From: Bin80 sp965220935
GTDB taxonomy: Bacteria; Bacteroidota; Rhodothermia; Rhodothermales; Bin80
Length of the DNA: 64,000 nucleotides
NCBI GenBank assembly: GCA_965220935.1
Contig: OZ244857.1
Span: 310,001 to 374,000, forward strand
Reading direction: 5' to 3'
In this document: in pieces, positions 44,160 to 53,955 of the stretch
How the letters are laid out: each line of letters begins with the position of its first letter
Numbering within the stretch: the stretch's first letter is position 1
Notes under the pieces: model-generated
The model's database searches: none
What the model saw: only the letters and a program-made list of their open reading frames with translations
What the model was told of the DNA's origin: nothing
Translations under genes and position numbers: made by a program

Positions 44160-47100
44160 CTAACGGTAACGAACCCTGAAAAGTACGCAGTAAAGCGCTG
44201 GTACTAAGCCGAGCGTCAGTACAGTAGCAAAGATCAGTCCAAACATAATCGCGACGGCCATTGATACAAAAAGAGGATCACCGCCAAACCAGAGAGGAAT
44301 CAGGCCACCCACCGTGGTACATGTTGTCAACACAATAGGCCGCAACCGACGCTGAGCCGCTTCTATGATTGCAGGACCAGGGGCTAAACCATTGTCTTCA
44401 ATCTCAATTCGGATCCGATCAATGAGAACAATCGCATTATTGATGACAATCCCCGCCAACGAAATAAGCCCTAATAAGGTCATGAATCCGAAGGGTTGAC
44501 CAGCAATAATGAGCCCAATAGCGACTCCCGCAAGCCCCAGCGGAATAGTGAGTAAAATAATGAGCGGCTTTCGCAGAGAATTGAACTGCCCAACCAGTAG
44601 GATCAGAATCAGTAATCCTGCCAGAGGGAGCTTATCACCAATGGCAGCGTTGGCTTCGGCAGAGCTTTCAAAAGTTCCCCCTAGCTCATATGTGTATCCA
44701 AGCGGCCATGTCTGTTGTGCTAACCAAGGACTTAATTCATCCACGATTGAGAATGCAGTCGCACCAGAGTTAGGATCAAGGTTTGACAAAACCGAAAGTG
44801 TTTTGGAGCGGTCGCGACGCAGAATCTTTGACGGTTCAAACATGAGCGAGATATCGGCCACTTGACGCAGAGCGACATTCTGACCAGATTGGGCATACAC
44901 ATTGATAGATTCAAGTTTGCCGATATCCTCTCGGTCTCCCACCTCAGAGCGTAAGACTACAGGAATCGCTTCTGTCCCCTCTCGATACTGTGTGACGATG
45001 GAGCCTGATAGTGCAGTTTGAAGCGAAATAGCAATGTCCTGATTGGTAATTCCAGCGCGTTCAGCCTGAGCCGCATTAATTTTGACAACCAGTTTTTTGG
45101 TTTGTTCTCCCCAGTTATCTGAGATATTTCGAGTTCCATCAACAGAATTCAATTTTTCCTTCACTTGATCGGCCAATTCAAACAGCATGCCCTCATTAGG
45201 CCCGAAGAGTCGAATCTCAATGGGGTTTGCCGCACCAGGGCCTGATGTTAAACGCTGGATCGTCGTTTTGATCTCTGGATAATTGTGATCAACATATTGA
45301 CGTAAACGATCCATGGAGCCTATCAGAGATTCAGAATCGGTTGCATTTCCGATGAAGACGGCCTGTCCTGGGCGGGGTTCCGATGGACTGTAGCCCAGAG
45401 AGAACCTGGGAATTCCACCGCCGATAAAAAATGCCCAATTTTGAATCCCCGATCTGGTATCATTGGCGGATAGGTCCTCAATGAGGAACGTTTCAATATC
45501 GTGAATCGCTGCCTCTGTATAGGCAAAGGATGTTCCGTACGGAAGTTCAAAATCTCCTGTAAAAAGTAATTCTCGGCTATCAGGAAAGAAGTTTTGCTCA
45601 ACAAAGCCAAACAGTACAATGGTGAGGATCAGAACCACAGCAGCGCCTGCAATCGTGATAGGGGGCTTTTTAAGAAGTAGATGAAGGAATGCACGGTAAC
45701 GCCGATAGAAGCGTGTGTCATAAGTATTGTCCTCAGCACTACTGGCTCCACGCTTTCGATTGACTCTTAAAAAAATCACACACAAGAGAGGTATCATGGT
45801 TAAGGAGAAAATCCATGACGAAAGAAGAGCAATAGCAATGACCTGCGCCAATGGGGCCGTATATTCTCCCACTGCACTTTCAGCCAGGACAATCGGAAGA
45901 AATGCGGCGATTGTGGTGAGTGAAGAGATCAGCAGAGGAACCCTCAGTTCTTTTGTGGATGCCAAGGCTGCAGTGCGTGGAGAGTCCCCAGACTCCATAC
46001 GAACAAGAATTGACTCACTCATCACTATCGCATTATCCACAAGCAATCCCAATGCAATGATCAGCGAGACCAACGACATCTTATCCATACCAATGCCAAA
46101 GAACTGCATAATCATGAGAGTTGCCAAGATCGTCATGGGGATCAACGAGGCCACCACCAATCCTGTACGTAGCCCCAGAAATATGAGCATGCATGCCAGA
46201 ACAATTCCAACGGCCTGAGGAATAGACGTCACAAACGTAGAAATCGCACGATCAACCACGCCTGGCTGGAAAGATAGAATATCAAACGATACACCGATAG
46301 GGTACTGTTGCTCAAGATCTGCAATGGCGACCTGAATATTTTCGCCCAGTTGAATAATGTTGCCGCCCGAACGCATAGCAATCCCTAAAACCAGTGCCTC
46401 TTGGCCATTAGCGCGTATCCGAACCACTGGGGGCTCTACATACCCGCGTTGAATTTCGGCAACATCGCCTAAAAAAACCCTTTCACCAGTCCCAGGAAGT
46501 GAAATCAACGTTTGCCGAATATCTTCAACGGAGGTAAAGTTCCCTGTCGGCTCCAATACGATTCGCTCCATTTGAGTTTCAACCTGCCCACCCGAGATGA
46601 TGATATTGCTTGATTGCAAAATGCTCTGTAATTGAGCCGCAGAGAGACCCAGTCCAGACAGACGTGCATTATCAAAATTGACATAAACCCGCTCCTGCTG
46701 GATTCCACGAATCTCAACTTTAGAGACATCATCAATCTTGAGAAAGACATCCCGAACTTGCTCCGCAATCTCTTTCATTTCCGCAGACGAAAATCCGTCA
46801 GCTGTGAGAGCTATCACCGTTCCATAGACATCTCCGAGCTCATCATCAACCGACGGGACCACACCCTGTGGTAATTCACTGATCACGCCTTCAACCTTTC
46901 GACGAAGGTCATTCCAAACTGGTGACAGATCATTGACAGTTTCTCGAAGTTCAACGGTAATTATGGATAATCCAGTGCGGGACTCGCTACTGATAGTTTT
47001 AACCTCGGGAATTTCTTGTATCACCCGCTCTATACGATCGGTCACCAGAAGTTCAACCCGTTCAGGACTTGCCCCAGGAAATTGAGATGTCACAACAGCA

Positions 47101-47231
47101 GTACGGACCAGAAAACCTGGATCTTCAGCACGAGGAAGCTCAAAATAAGCGACAACCCCTGACAGCGTCATCACAGCCAGTAACACAAACGTCACGACAC
47201 GATTGTCTATTGCGTACTGAGTAAGATTCAT
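44160..47231 (-). CDS. RND efflux permease (AcrB/HAE-like)
   Basis: 1023-residue inner-membrane RND transporter with 12 predicted helices and two large periplasmic loops (after helices 1 and 7). Visible landmarks are PGASPERVELLVTDRIE in the first porter domain, GLLVDNAIVMSESI in helix 4 with the proton-relay aspartate, and LGLISLAGIVINNAIVLID in helix 10. It forms a trimeric tripartite pump with the adaptor and outer-membrane protein encoded immediately upstream in the same operon (11-base gap from the adaptor). Substrates are not predictable; the single rather than double Asp in helix 4 differs from AcrB. Confidence 0.93.
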   Translation of the reverse strand: MNLTQYAIDNRVVTFVLLAVMTLSGVVAYFELPRAEDPGFLVRTAVVTSQFPGASPERVELLVTDRIERVIQEIPEVKTISSESRTGLSIITVELRETVNDLSPVWNDLRRKVEGVISELPQGVVPSVDDELGDVYGTVIALTADGFSSAEMKEIAEQVRDVFLKIDDVSKVEIRGIQQERVYVNFDNARLSGLGLSAAQLQSILQSSNIIISGGQVETQMERIVLEPTGNFTSVEDIRQTLISLPGTGERVFLGDVAEIQRGYVEPPVVRIRANGQEALVLGIAMRSGGNIIQLGENIQVAIADLEQQYPIGVSFDILSFQPGVVDRAISTFVTSIPQAVGIVLACMLIFLGLRTGLVVASLIPMTILATLMIMQFFGIGMDKMSLVSLIIALGLLVDNAIVMSESILVRMESGDSPRTAALASTKELRVPLLISSLTTIAAFLPIVLAESAVGEYTAPLAQVIAIALLSSWIFSLTMIPLLCVIFLRVNRKRGASSAEDNTYDTRFYRRYRAFLHLLLKKPPITIAGAAVVLILTIVLFGFVEQNFFPDSRELLFTGDFELPYGTSFAYTEAAIHDIETFLIEDLSANDTRSGIQNWAFFIGGGIPRFSLGYSPSEPRPGQAVFIGNATDSESLIGSMDRLRQYVDHNYPEIKTTIQRLTSGPGAANPIEIRLFGPNEGMLFELADQVKEKLNSVDGTRNISDNWGEQTKKLVVKINAAQAERAGITNQDIAISLQTALSGSIVTQYREGTEAIPVVLRSEVGDREDIGKLESINVYAQSGQNVALRQVADISLMFEPSKILRRDRSKTLSVLSNLDPNSGATAFSIVDELSPWLAQQTWPLGYTYELGGTFESSAEANAAIGDKLPLAGLLILILLVGQFNSLRKPLIILLTIPLGLAGVAIGLIIAGQPFGFMTLLGLISLAGIVINNAIVLIDRIRIEIEDNGLAPGPAIIEAAQRRLRPIVLTTCTTVGGLIPLWFGGDPLFVSMAVAIMFGLIFATVLTLGLVPALYCVLFRVRYR

Positions 47232-47242
47232 TGTGGTCTCAA

Positions 47243-48361
47243 TTATTGAGGTTCAAGGAGTTGAACTCGTTGACCATCTGCCAGAGTAGAGAGTCCAGCA
47301 GTGGCCACATAATCGTTAGGATTTACTCCCGCCACAACTTCCAGTCCATCAGGGGTTAATGCGCCAGTCGCAACCGTGCGGCGCTCCGCCGTGGCAGCCC
47401 CTTGACCATCAATCTGACAGAGTATGAAGACGAAGCGCCCCAAGTGGTCTTGGTGAACAGCTTGGGGCGGAATCAGTACTCGACTGGAGTCAGATAAGCC
47501 TTCAATAAGAAAGGTGATTTCTGCAGCCATGCCTTGTCGGACACCAGTGACAGAGTCATTTCCGTCAAGGCGTGCAATCACGGGGAAGCCACCAGCCCCA
47601 GAAGCAGCAGAGCCAACCTCAGTGACCACTGCATTAAATGTTATAGAGCCAAGAGCACCAAAGATAACCTCTGTAGTATCCCCAGGATTGACACCGCCAA
47701 TGAATACCTCTGGAACAGTGACCTGAACCTCTGGATTTTGATCGGTATCTATAAGCACCACAACCGTTTGGCCTGCTCCCACTGTCTCATTCACGTCAAC
47801 CGCCACCTGACTCACCGATCCATTGATTGGAGCAGAGAGCCGGGAGTAGGCGACTTGCTGTTGGGCAAGGCGGAGCGCCGTTTCGGCGGATACTTCAGCT
47901 GCATTGGCAGATTCAAAGGACGCACGAGCCGCATCCATATCGCTCATGGATGTATTCCCACTTTCATAAAGTGCGACCACTCGCTCGTAATTTGCCTTCG
48001 CATTGCGGGATTGCGCTCTGGCTTGGGCAAGCCCTGCTTCAGCTTGTTGTTGGCGTAGAATCAAGTCACCAGAATCCAGACGTATAAGCACCTGTCCTTT
48101 TTGAACCCTGCTTCCCACATCAACGTCTACGGATGTGACCGTCCCTGACACTCGAAACGCAAGATCCTGTTCAGATGCTGCTCGAGCAGTGCCTGGAAAT
48201 ATTCGAGTTCGCTGATGGCCAGCAACCATGGCTTGTGCATATCTGACAGTCCGAAGTTCAGGGGTCGTTTCTTCTTGTTGGTTTCCACAAGCCCCGAGCC
48301 ACAAGCAACTGAGTAGCATTAAAGCTATACATCTGTAATACCGTTTGATATGATGGTTCAT
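47243..48361 (-). CDS. RND periplasmic adaptor (membrane fusion protein)
   Basis: 372-residue HlyD/AcrA-type adaptor. A lipoprotein signal peptide (LLSCLWLGAC, cysteine near 25) is followed by a lipoyl/barrel-sandwich half (LAFRVSGTVTSVDVDVGSRVQKGQVLIRLD), an Ala-rich alpha hairpin (about 100-175), the second lipoyl half (SAPINGSVSQVAVDVNE), and beta-barrel and membrane-proximal domains. It links the RND permease to the outer-membrane channel. The start overlaps the upstream OMP stop by four bases (ATGA-type), so expression is coupled. Confidence 0.93.
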   Translation of the reverse strand: MNHHIKRYYRCIALMLLSCLWLGACGNQQEETTPELRTVRYAQAMVAGHQRTRIFPGTARAASEQDLAFRVSGTVTSVDVDVGSRVQKGQVLIRLDSGDLILRQQQAEAGLAQARAQSRNAKANYERVVALYESGNTSMSDMDAARASFESANAAEVSAETALRLAQQQVAYSRLSAPINGSVSQVAVDVNETVGAGQTVVVLIDTDQNPEVQVTVPEVFIGGVNPGDTTEVIFGALGSITFNAVVTEVGSAASGAGGFPVIARLDGNDSVTGVRQGMAAEITFLIEGLSDSSRVLIPPQAVHQDHLGRFVFILCQIDGQGAATAERRTVATGALTPDGLEVVAGVNPNDYVATAGLSTLADGQRVQLLEPQ

Positions 48362-50775
48362 CGTGCTTGCTCTAAAGCGTTGATGTAAGTTTCCATTTGT
48401 TCAATAAAGTTAGCTCTTTCTTCAGGGGATGAGAAGACTTCATATTGCCCGACGGCGCGCTCAACCCTCTTCAAGTTGATAAGATAATCAAATATGGCGT
48501 TGGTCACACTTCGCTCGCTGATCAGTGCACTGGTCTGAGCCTCTAAAAGATCTACCACACTCACTAAGCCCTGCTCATAGGCGTCAGTGACAAGCTCCAA
48601 TGACTGCCGAGCGGTTTCAGCCGCTGATTCGGTTTCGCGCACCACCGCCAGACTAGTGTAGGCAAAGTGTAGCTGAGAACGAAGATTCTGCTCAATGCCT
48701 CGGGAGGCAACTTCACGTTGTAGTTGCAATTGAAGGAGTGTGGCAACAGATTGACTTCGGCGTGCATAACGAGATTTTCCCTGAAACAGAGGTAGACTGA
48801 CTGAAATGCCAGCTGACCATGGAAAATTGGGCGACTCGGTTGCAGGAAACCCAGCCGTTGGGGGGCCGCTTCCAGCTCCTTCCCGTAAAATATTCGTTGA
48901 CAAGCTACCCTGGAGTCCCACAGATGGAAGATAAAATGTCTGACGTGTAGCAGTCAGAATAAACTCTTGGGCTGCAATTGCAGCATCAAGTCCCATGATT
49001 TCTGGGGCAGCGTTGACAGCGACCTCGGACAGGAAATCAGCGATAAAAGTGATTCGTGACAGCTCTGACAGATAGGTCGTAGACAGGCTTCCCTCCAGAA
49101 GTGCATGTCCCTCAAGATCGGACTCTGGAGTCTTGAACGGCTCGTTGAGAGGGCGGTTAAGAATTTGGTTTAACGCGGTTTCTGCAACGGAGCGTTGTGC
49201 AAAGGCAGTGATTCTGTCGGCCCTCCTTCTAGATAATTCACTTCTAAGCCTAAGGCGCTCACCAGGCCCTGCCGTTCCAATACGCTCTCGCTGCTCTGCC
49301 ATCCGCAAAGAAGTGAGGGTCAGATCAAGGTTGTCTTGCTGAACTTGCTCCAGCGTTTTGGCCCGTAGCACATTAAGATAGGCCTCGGCTGCCTGTAGAA
49401 CAACGTCAAGTTCAACGGCTGCTCTGGTTTGTATGCGTGATTGTTGAACAGATTTTTGAGCAGATAGGTTGGCGTTTGCGCTGGGTGAATAAAGTAGTTG
49501 CTGAAAGGTAACTCGGCCATCAACGGAGTGTTGTGGTTGCATTCCAAAGGACGATGTCGCAACTTCTTTTGATACGGTGCTCCCGGTCCAGCTCATCTCT
49601 AAATTAGGAAGTAGTCTAGATCGCGCAATCCTGACCTCTTCTGATCCGATAGCGATTTCTTGATCTTCAATGCCTAACTCTAAATTAGCGGTTCGAGCTT
49701 CGTCCATGACGCTCTGGAGCGTCACGGTGCGTTGAATGTTTTCTGGAGTTTCAAAGAGCCTCTTTGCATCAAGAGCAATATTTAATGGAGGCACAACAGA
49801 TAAGCTATTGAGCGTACGCATATTTATGACCATATCTTCATCTGAAACGATGGTCACTGGTAGCTGACTCGCATCATCACCGAGAATGATTCGATAGATA
49901 TTCAGAGCAATTCTTCTGGATAATTGGGGTGCATTAATGGATTCCAATGATGCAGCAACCCCCTTTTGGACATCATCATCCGAATAGGAAAAGGATGGAA
50001 GTCCTCGTGACGTCAGCCCCTGAACAAGATTCTGAAATTCTTCAGGGCTCAATCTAGGCAGTGGTGTGATGTAGACGGCATTGATATCATCGTCAATTTG
50101 TTCAAGTGTAGCTGATGCACTTGAACCAACAGAGACAGGTATAAGCGAGATTCCCTCCTCCAGCGCAGATTCCACAACATGATCAACAAAGACTCCATAG
50201 GTTATGATAGAAGCCTCGTCAATCAGGATCGCGACTCGCTCAAAATCAATTAAATCCTGAAATCGGCTCAAATCCCGAATCAACGATCCAGATGGCGGTG
50301 CAATATAGGTGAGGTTCTCCACTCCACTGCCACCAGCATCGCTGTGTGGAAATCCCTGAAACTCAGCATCAAAGATCGCACCTGCAATGACAGGCTTTGG
50401 CCATGGTGCACCTCGGACAGCGATTTCTGAAGCCATGATTCCCAGCGTGACGACCATGGTGACCTGCTCATCAACCATCAACTTCTCAATCGTACCTTGA
50501 CCATCAGCAATCATATCGTCAGGGATGATAAATAGATCGTCGGGGAACTCAACACTGTAATCATCACGAATCAGTGCTAAGAGCTCCTGCTGAGTCATAT
50601 CTCGCGTTTCTGCGGCGAGTAAATTGGCGGCATCGGAGATAAATGCGATACGAACCGTGGGATGAGTATCCGCTCTTTGCGCATGGACCGTCAAAGCTGA
50701 GAGACACACTACGAAGCTAATGGATACAGCTAGCAAGTGATGATTACCAAGGGTGCTGTTAACCAAATTCATCAA
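48358..50775 (-). CDS. TolC-like outer-membrane protein with N-terminal ABC-substrate-binding domain
   Basis: 805 residues. After a signal peptide (ISFVVCLSALTVHAQ) comes a domain of about 300 residues like the ABC_sub_bind/TrpX family: VRIAFISDAANLL, TMVVTLGIMASEIAV, PKPVIAGAIFD, RVAILIDEASIITYG and LPSFSYSDDDVQKGVAASLE. From about 350 on it is a standard TolC/OEP protein with two repeated Ala/Leu/Arg-rich helical pairs and barrel strands, ending in helices. Ordinary TolC homologues are about 450 residues, so the extra domain is a real addition and not a miscalled start. It heads the RND operon. The sensing or ligand-binding role is inferred. Confidence 0.85.
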   Translation of the reverse strand: MMNLVNSTLGNHHLLAVSISFVVCLSALTVHAQRADTHPTVRIAFISDAANLLAAETRDMTQQELLALIRDDYSVEFPDDLFIIPDDMIADGQGTIEKLMVDEQVTMVVTLGIMASEIAVRGAPWPKPVIAGAIFDAEFQGFPHSDAGGSGVENLTYIAPPSGSLIRDLSRFQDLIDFERVAILIDEASIITYGVFVDHVVESALEEGISLIPVSVGSSASATLEQIDDDINAVYITPLPRLSPEEFQNLVQGLTSRGLPSFSYSDDDVQKGVAASLESINAPQLSRRIALNIYRIILGDDASQLPVTIVSDEDMVINMRTLNSLSVVPPLNIALDAKRLFETPENIQRTVTLQSVMDEARTANLELGIEDQEIAIGSEEVRIARSRLLPNLEMSWTGSTVSKEVATSSFGMQPQHSVDGRVTFQQLLYSPSANANLSAQKSVQQSRIQTRAAVELDVVLQAAEAYLNVLRAKTLEQVQQDNLDLTLTSLRMAEQRERIGTAGPGERLRLRSELSRRRADRITAFAQRSVAETALNQILNRPLNEPFKTPESDLEGHALLEGSLSTTYLSELSRITFIADFLSEVAVNAAPEIMGLDAAIAAQEFILTATRQTFYLPSVGLQGSLSTNILREGAGSGPPTAGFPATESPNFPWSAGISVSLPLFQGKSRYARRSQSVATLLQLQLQREVASRGIEQNLRSQLHFAYTSLAVVRETESAAETARQSLELVTDAYEQGLVSVVDLLEAQTSALISERSVTNAIFDYLINLKRVERAVGQYEVFSSPEERANFIEQMETYINALEQAR

Positions 50776-50973
50776 TCACGTATCTCTTAGATCAAAGTTA
50801 AACGACTCAGCATGACCTTGGGTTGCAAAAGGCGTGATTTATGTTTCATCTTGATGAATAAGATTGAATGAATATTGTGGCAATTCAGTTACTTCAATAG
50901 ATACAACGATGATAATAAATCATCTTGGGCTGTAGTTCATTGTGAAACTTGCATCTGAGGGTTCAAAATAGAG

Positions 50974-53469
50974 TTAATTCAGAAACTTATAACTTAGCTT
51001 GATCAGCAAAACATTCACAGCGGGGAGATAGAATGTATCACGCAATTGATTCGGGGTAGACTGGTCGTAGGGCGAAACTCCACCAATGTTAAATGGATCC
51101 AAATCATCATCATTCGTGGATCGTGACTGAGACCACACCACATATAGAACGGATCCAGGTCTATATTCCCAGCGAGCGACCGTGTTTGTTTGAAATCGAC
51201 TAAATGCAAAGTCGTAGGTTTTGGGCCATTGTGATACTGGAATAAGCGAATCTCTATCTTGCAAGGCTTCAAAGTTCGTATACTTGCCCCGTGCAGCAAA
51301 CAGTTGCCCGTAGAATTGAATAGACAATCTTGGTGAAAGCGTAATTCCAGTGCGAATGGTGATGTCTGTAGCGTGTGTATTGCGGTGTCCAAAAATTGGC
51401 AGATAATGATTGCCTTTTGAGTCCCAGGGCTCGCGAGTAGCGAGGACTTGGCGGATTGTGGGGCTATCAGAGATTGTGTACCACGACTCTGCTTCGGATG
51501 GATCCTCGTTGCTTTCTTGACTTATCAGTAGAGATGAGCCGTCAAAGATAAACGCTTCATTGGCCGCCCATTCAGTCGTATTGTGCTCGCGGCTGATTTC
51601 AGCTTCTACCGAAAACGTAAGTTTTGGCGTCACAGCCCAAAGAAGTTCTAACTCGGGAGTGAACACGGTGCCTCCATCCCCAAGAATCATTGTCTCAATT
51701 GACGGTTCAAAGATCCACTTTCGGCGAGTATCTGTCCTATATTCAAGATCAACGCGCACCTCGCGGGGGCGACTGCGAGGATCAAGCCCTCGTGTTTCAA
51801 AGTCAGTGTAACCGCCAAAGAGATAGTCGGAAAACAAATTGAATTCAATCTCCTGATAGCCACGAAGCGACCAGTCCGAGAATAAAAATGTTCCTAATCC
51901 ATCCCCAAGGAGCTGATCATAGGAGAAGCCACCACCAATAAATAAAAATGCCGATGCTCGGCGAAAAGGGCCAAATGGGGCACCACCATTAATTTGATGC
52001 TCAACACCTCCAGAGAAATTAACATAGTTATCACGACGAAGACGTCCAAGATCGTTGGTGTTATAGCCATCACTGATGATTGCAACATTACCCGAAAAAT
52101 TCCAAATACTTCGTTGACGGTCAAATTCGGCCGTCAGGGCAAATCCATCCTCTGAGTCGCCGTCATCGGTGCGGTGAGTTCCACTGAATTGCCCAGACAA
52201 GCGGTATTGATTACTTTGAAGACGAATATCCCAATCAGTCCCCGCCGTATAACTCCGCTGTCCATCAACACTATCATAGAAGGTTCCAATTCCACCAATA
52301 TTGGAGAGGTTTCCGATGCGCTGACGCATCCGTGCAACCCCATAATGATTCTGTGGATTGAAGTTGTCCCCCGTAGAGGCACCAAGGATCCCAAAATCTA
52401 AGCCTCCAGAAGTTTGGCCAGAAAGTTTGGCCGCTCCCAAGACCGCTGCCTGAGAGCCTATACGTCGGGTATATAACAGGGATGCTCCCCGTACCACATC
52501 AAAATTAAATACTGAAATCCCCTCGGTAAAGAACGGGCGACGTTCTGGAAAAAAGGTTTCAAACGCGGTTAGATTTAATTCGGCAGGATCCGCTTCTACT
52601 TGGCCAAAATCTGGATTGATTGTCGCATCCAAGATGACATTTGAAGATAGTCCAACCTTGAGATCGGCGCCTATATCGGCGGTAAGTGAAGACGTAGATT
52701 CCTGTGAATCACGTAGTGCGTTACCGACGGTGTAAGGAGAGACTTGGATATTACGTCTCGGTGTAATTTCAACGATTCCCTCTAAGATTCCATACTGGGC
52801 AACGGTGCCACTGCTACGATCGGATCTGGGGATCAAAACCCAATCACTGATTTCCCCAAGGCGCGGGACCACGCGCCGAAAATTAATCCCCCAGCGTTGG
52901 TTAGCAGAATCAGAAAAACGCAGCATTGTCATCGGGATGCGCATCTCAACACTCCACCCCTCATCGGTGTGGCGCACATCGCTTTGCCATACAGCGTCCC
53001 ACGAAGTGTCAAAGTCAAAGCCACCTCCGCCTCCACGTTGATTGCCAGTATAAATCCCATCGGCTTGCACGCCCGCTGCGTTGACCGCAAAATTATAGGC
53101 AGTCTTTCGATCAAAATAGGAATCAATGGATGCAATGAACCAGTCTGCCTGATTGAATTCATCACGCCGACCAAGCGTTCGTCGGATGGACTCTGGGTCG
53201 GTATCCATCATGACCGCACTGATATACACTTGACTCTTTCCATATAGGATACGGACTTCAGTTTGTTGTGTTGCGGGGATCCCTTCATTAGGAGAAAACT
53301 GAGTAAAGCGTGTAGCAACGGCTGCGTTTCCCCAATCTTGTTCGTCAAGAATACCATCAATCTGAATATCTTGGGACACGTAAGATGCAGAAAGAACACA
53401 ATCATCAGGACACTGAGGCGCACTGACTGTTAGAACATTTGCAAAGGCGATGACCAGAATGATGAGCAT
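50974..53469 (-). CDS. DUF5916 outer-membrane protein with CBM9-like domain
   Basis: 831 residues with a signal peptide (LIILVIAFANVLTVSA). Residues about 30-220 form a CBM9/DOMON-like domain (IQIDGILDEQDWGNA, WDAVWQSDVRHTDEGWSVEMRIPMTMLRF). The DUF5916 beta-barrel part follows, with LDATINPDFGQVEADPAELN and ERRPFFTEGISVF, both hallmark phrases. The chain ends in a barrel-type terminal strand (LLIKLSYKFLN). The family is widespread in Bacteroidota and relatives but has no defined biochemical function. It is a stand-alone gene 200 bases upstream of the RND operon, possibly co-regulated. Confidence 0.9.
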   Translation of the reverse strand: MLIILVIAFANVLTVSAPQCPDDCVLSASYVSQDIQIDGILDEQDWGNAAVATRFTQFSPNEGIPATQQTEVRILYGKSQVYISAVMMDTDPESIRRTLGRRDEFNQADWFIASIDSYFDRKTAYNFAVNAAGVQADGIYTGNQRGGGGGFDFDTSWDAVWQSDVRHTDEGWSVEMRIPMTMLRFSDSANQRWGINFRRVVPRLGEISDWVLIPRSDRSSGTVAQYGILEGIVEITPRRNIQVSPYTVGNALRDSQESTSSLTADIGADLKVGLSSNVILDATINPDFGQVEADPAELNLTAFETFFPERRPFFTEGISVFNFDVVRGASLLYTRRIGSQAAVLGAAKLSGQTSGGLDFGILGASTGDNFNPQNHYGVARMRQRIGNLSNIGGIGTFYDSVDGQRSYTAGTDWDIRLQSNQYRLSGQFSGTHRTDDGDSEDGFALTAEFDRQRSIWNFSGNVAIISDGYNTNDLGRLRRDNYVNFSGGVEHQINGGAPFGPFRRASAFLFIGGGFSYDQLLGDGLGTFLFSDWSLRGYQEIEFNLFSDYLFGGYTDFETRGLDPRSRPREVRVDLEYRTDTRRKWIFEPSIETMILGDGGTVFTPELELLWAVTPKLTFSVEAEISREHNTTEWAANEAFIFDGSSLLISQESNEDPSEAESWYTISDSPTIRQVLATREPWDSKGNHYLPIFGHRNTHATDITIRTGITLSPRLSIQFYGQLFAARGKYTNFEALQDRDSLIPVSQWPKTYDFAFSRFQTNTVARWEYRPGSVLYVVWSQSRSTNDDDLDPFNIGGVSPYDQSTPNQLRDTFYLPAVNVLLIKLSYKFLN

Positions 53470-53495
53470 CAGACAAATGGCTTGGGAGTCGTTAA

Positions 53496-53945
53496 TTACG
53501 GTTCACGGCGAGGGATACGGTTTCTCGCTTCAACGGCAAGTTGATCTACCCGATTATTGAGTATGTTGTTGGCGTGAGCTTTAACTTTAATCCATTGAAC
53601 ATCATGAATTTGATTTTGCTTCCACAGCTCTTTCCAGAGATCTTGATTTTTGACAGGTATGCGCCGCGAGGTCATCCATCCATTGGTTTGCCATTTACGA
53701 ATCCAATTGTTTGTAAATGCATTTTTTAGATATTCACTATCGGTATGAAGTTTGACATGATATGGCGTTTGCAGCGTCTGGAGGGCTCGCAAGGCGGCAG
53801 TGAGTTCCATGCGATTATTGGTTGTTATTGATTCACCTCCCGAAATAATTTGCTCTTTATCGTTATATTTTAGGATTGCGGCCCATCCCCCTCGTCCTGG
53901 ATTATCTTCACAACTTCCGTCTGTATAAATCGTGATGGTTTTCAC
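53496..53945 (-). CDS. rnhA: Ribonuclease HI
   Basis: 149-residue RNase HI that cleaves the RNA strand of RNA-DNA hybrids. All catalytic acids are present: YTDGSCEDNPGRGGW (first Asp), NNRMELTAALRAL (Glu), LHTDSEYLK (second Asp) and NNRVDQLAVEAR (last Asp). The basic handle segment (KWQTNGWMTSRRIPVKNQD) is also present, as in the Escherichia coli enzyme. Its start is 10 bases from the divergent obg start, so the two promoters must lie inside the opposing coding sequences or overlap closely. Confidence 0.95.
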   Translation of the reverse strand: MKTITIYTDGSCEDNPGRGGWAAILKYNDKEQIISGGESITTNNRMELTAALRALQTLQTPYHVKLHTDSEYLKNAFTNNWIRKWQTNGWMTSRRIPVKNQDLWKELWKQNQIHDVQWIKVKAHANNILNNRVDQLAVEARNRIPRREP

Positions 53946-53955
53946 GGTAGATTCA

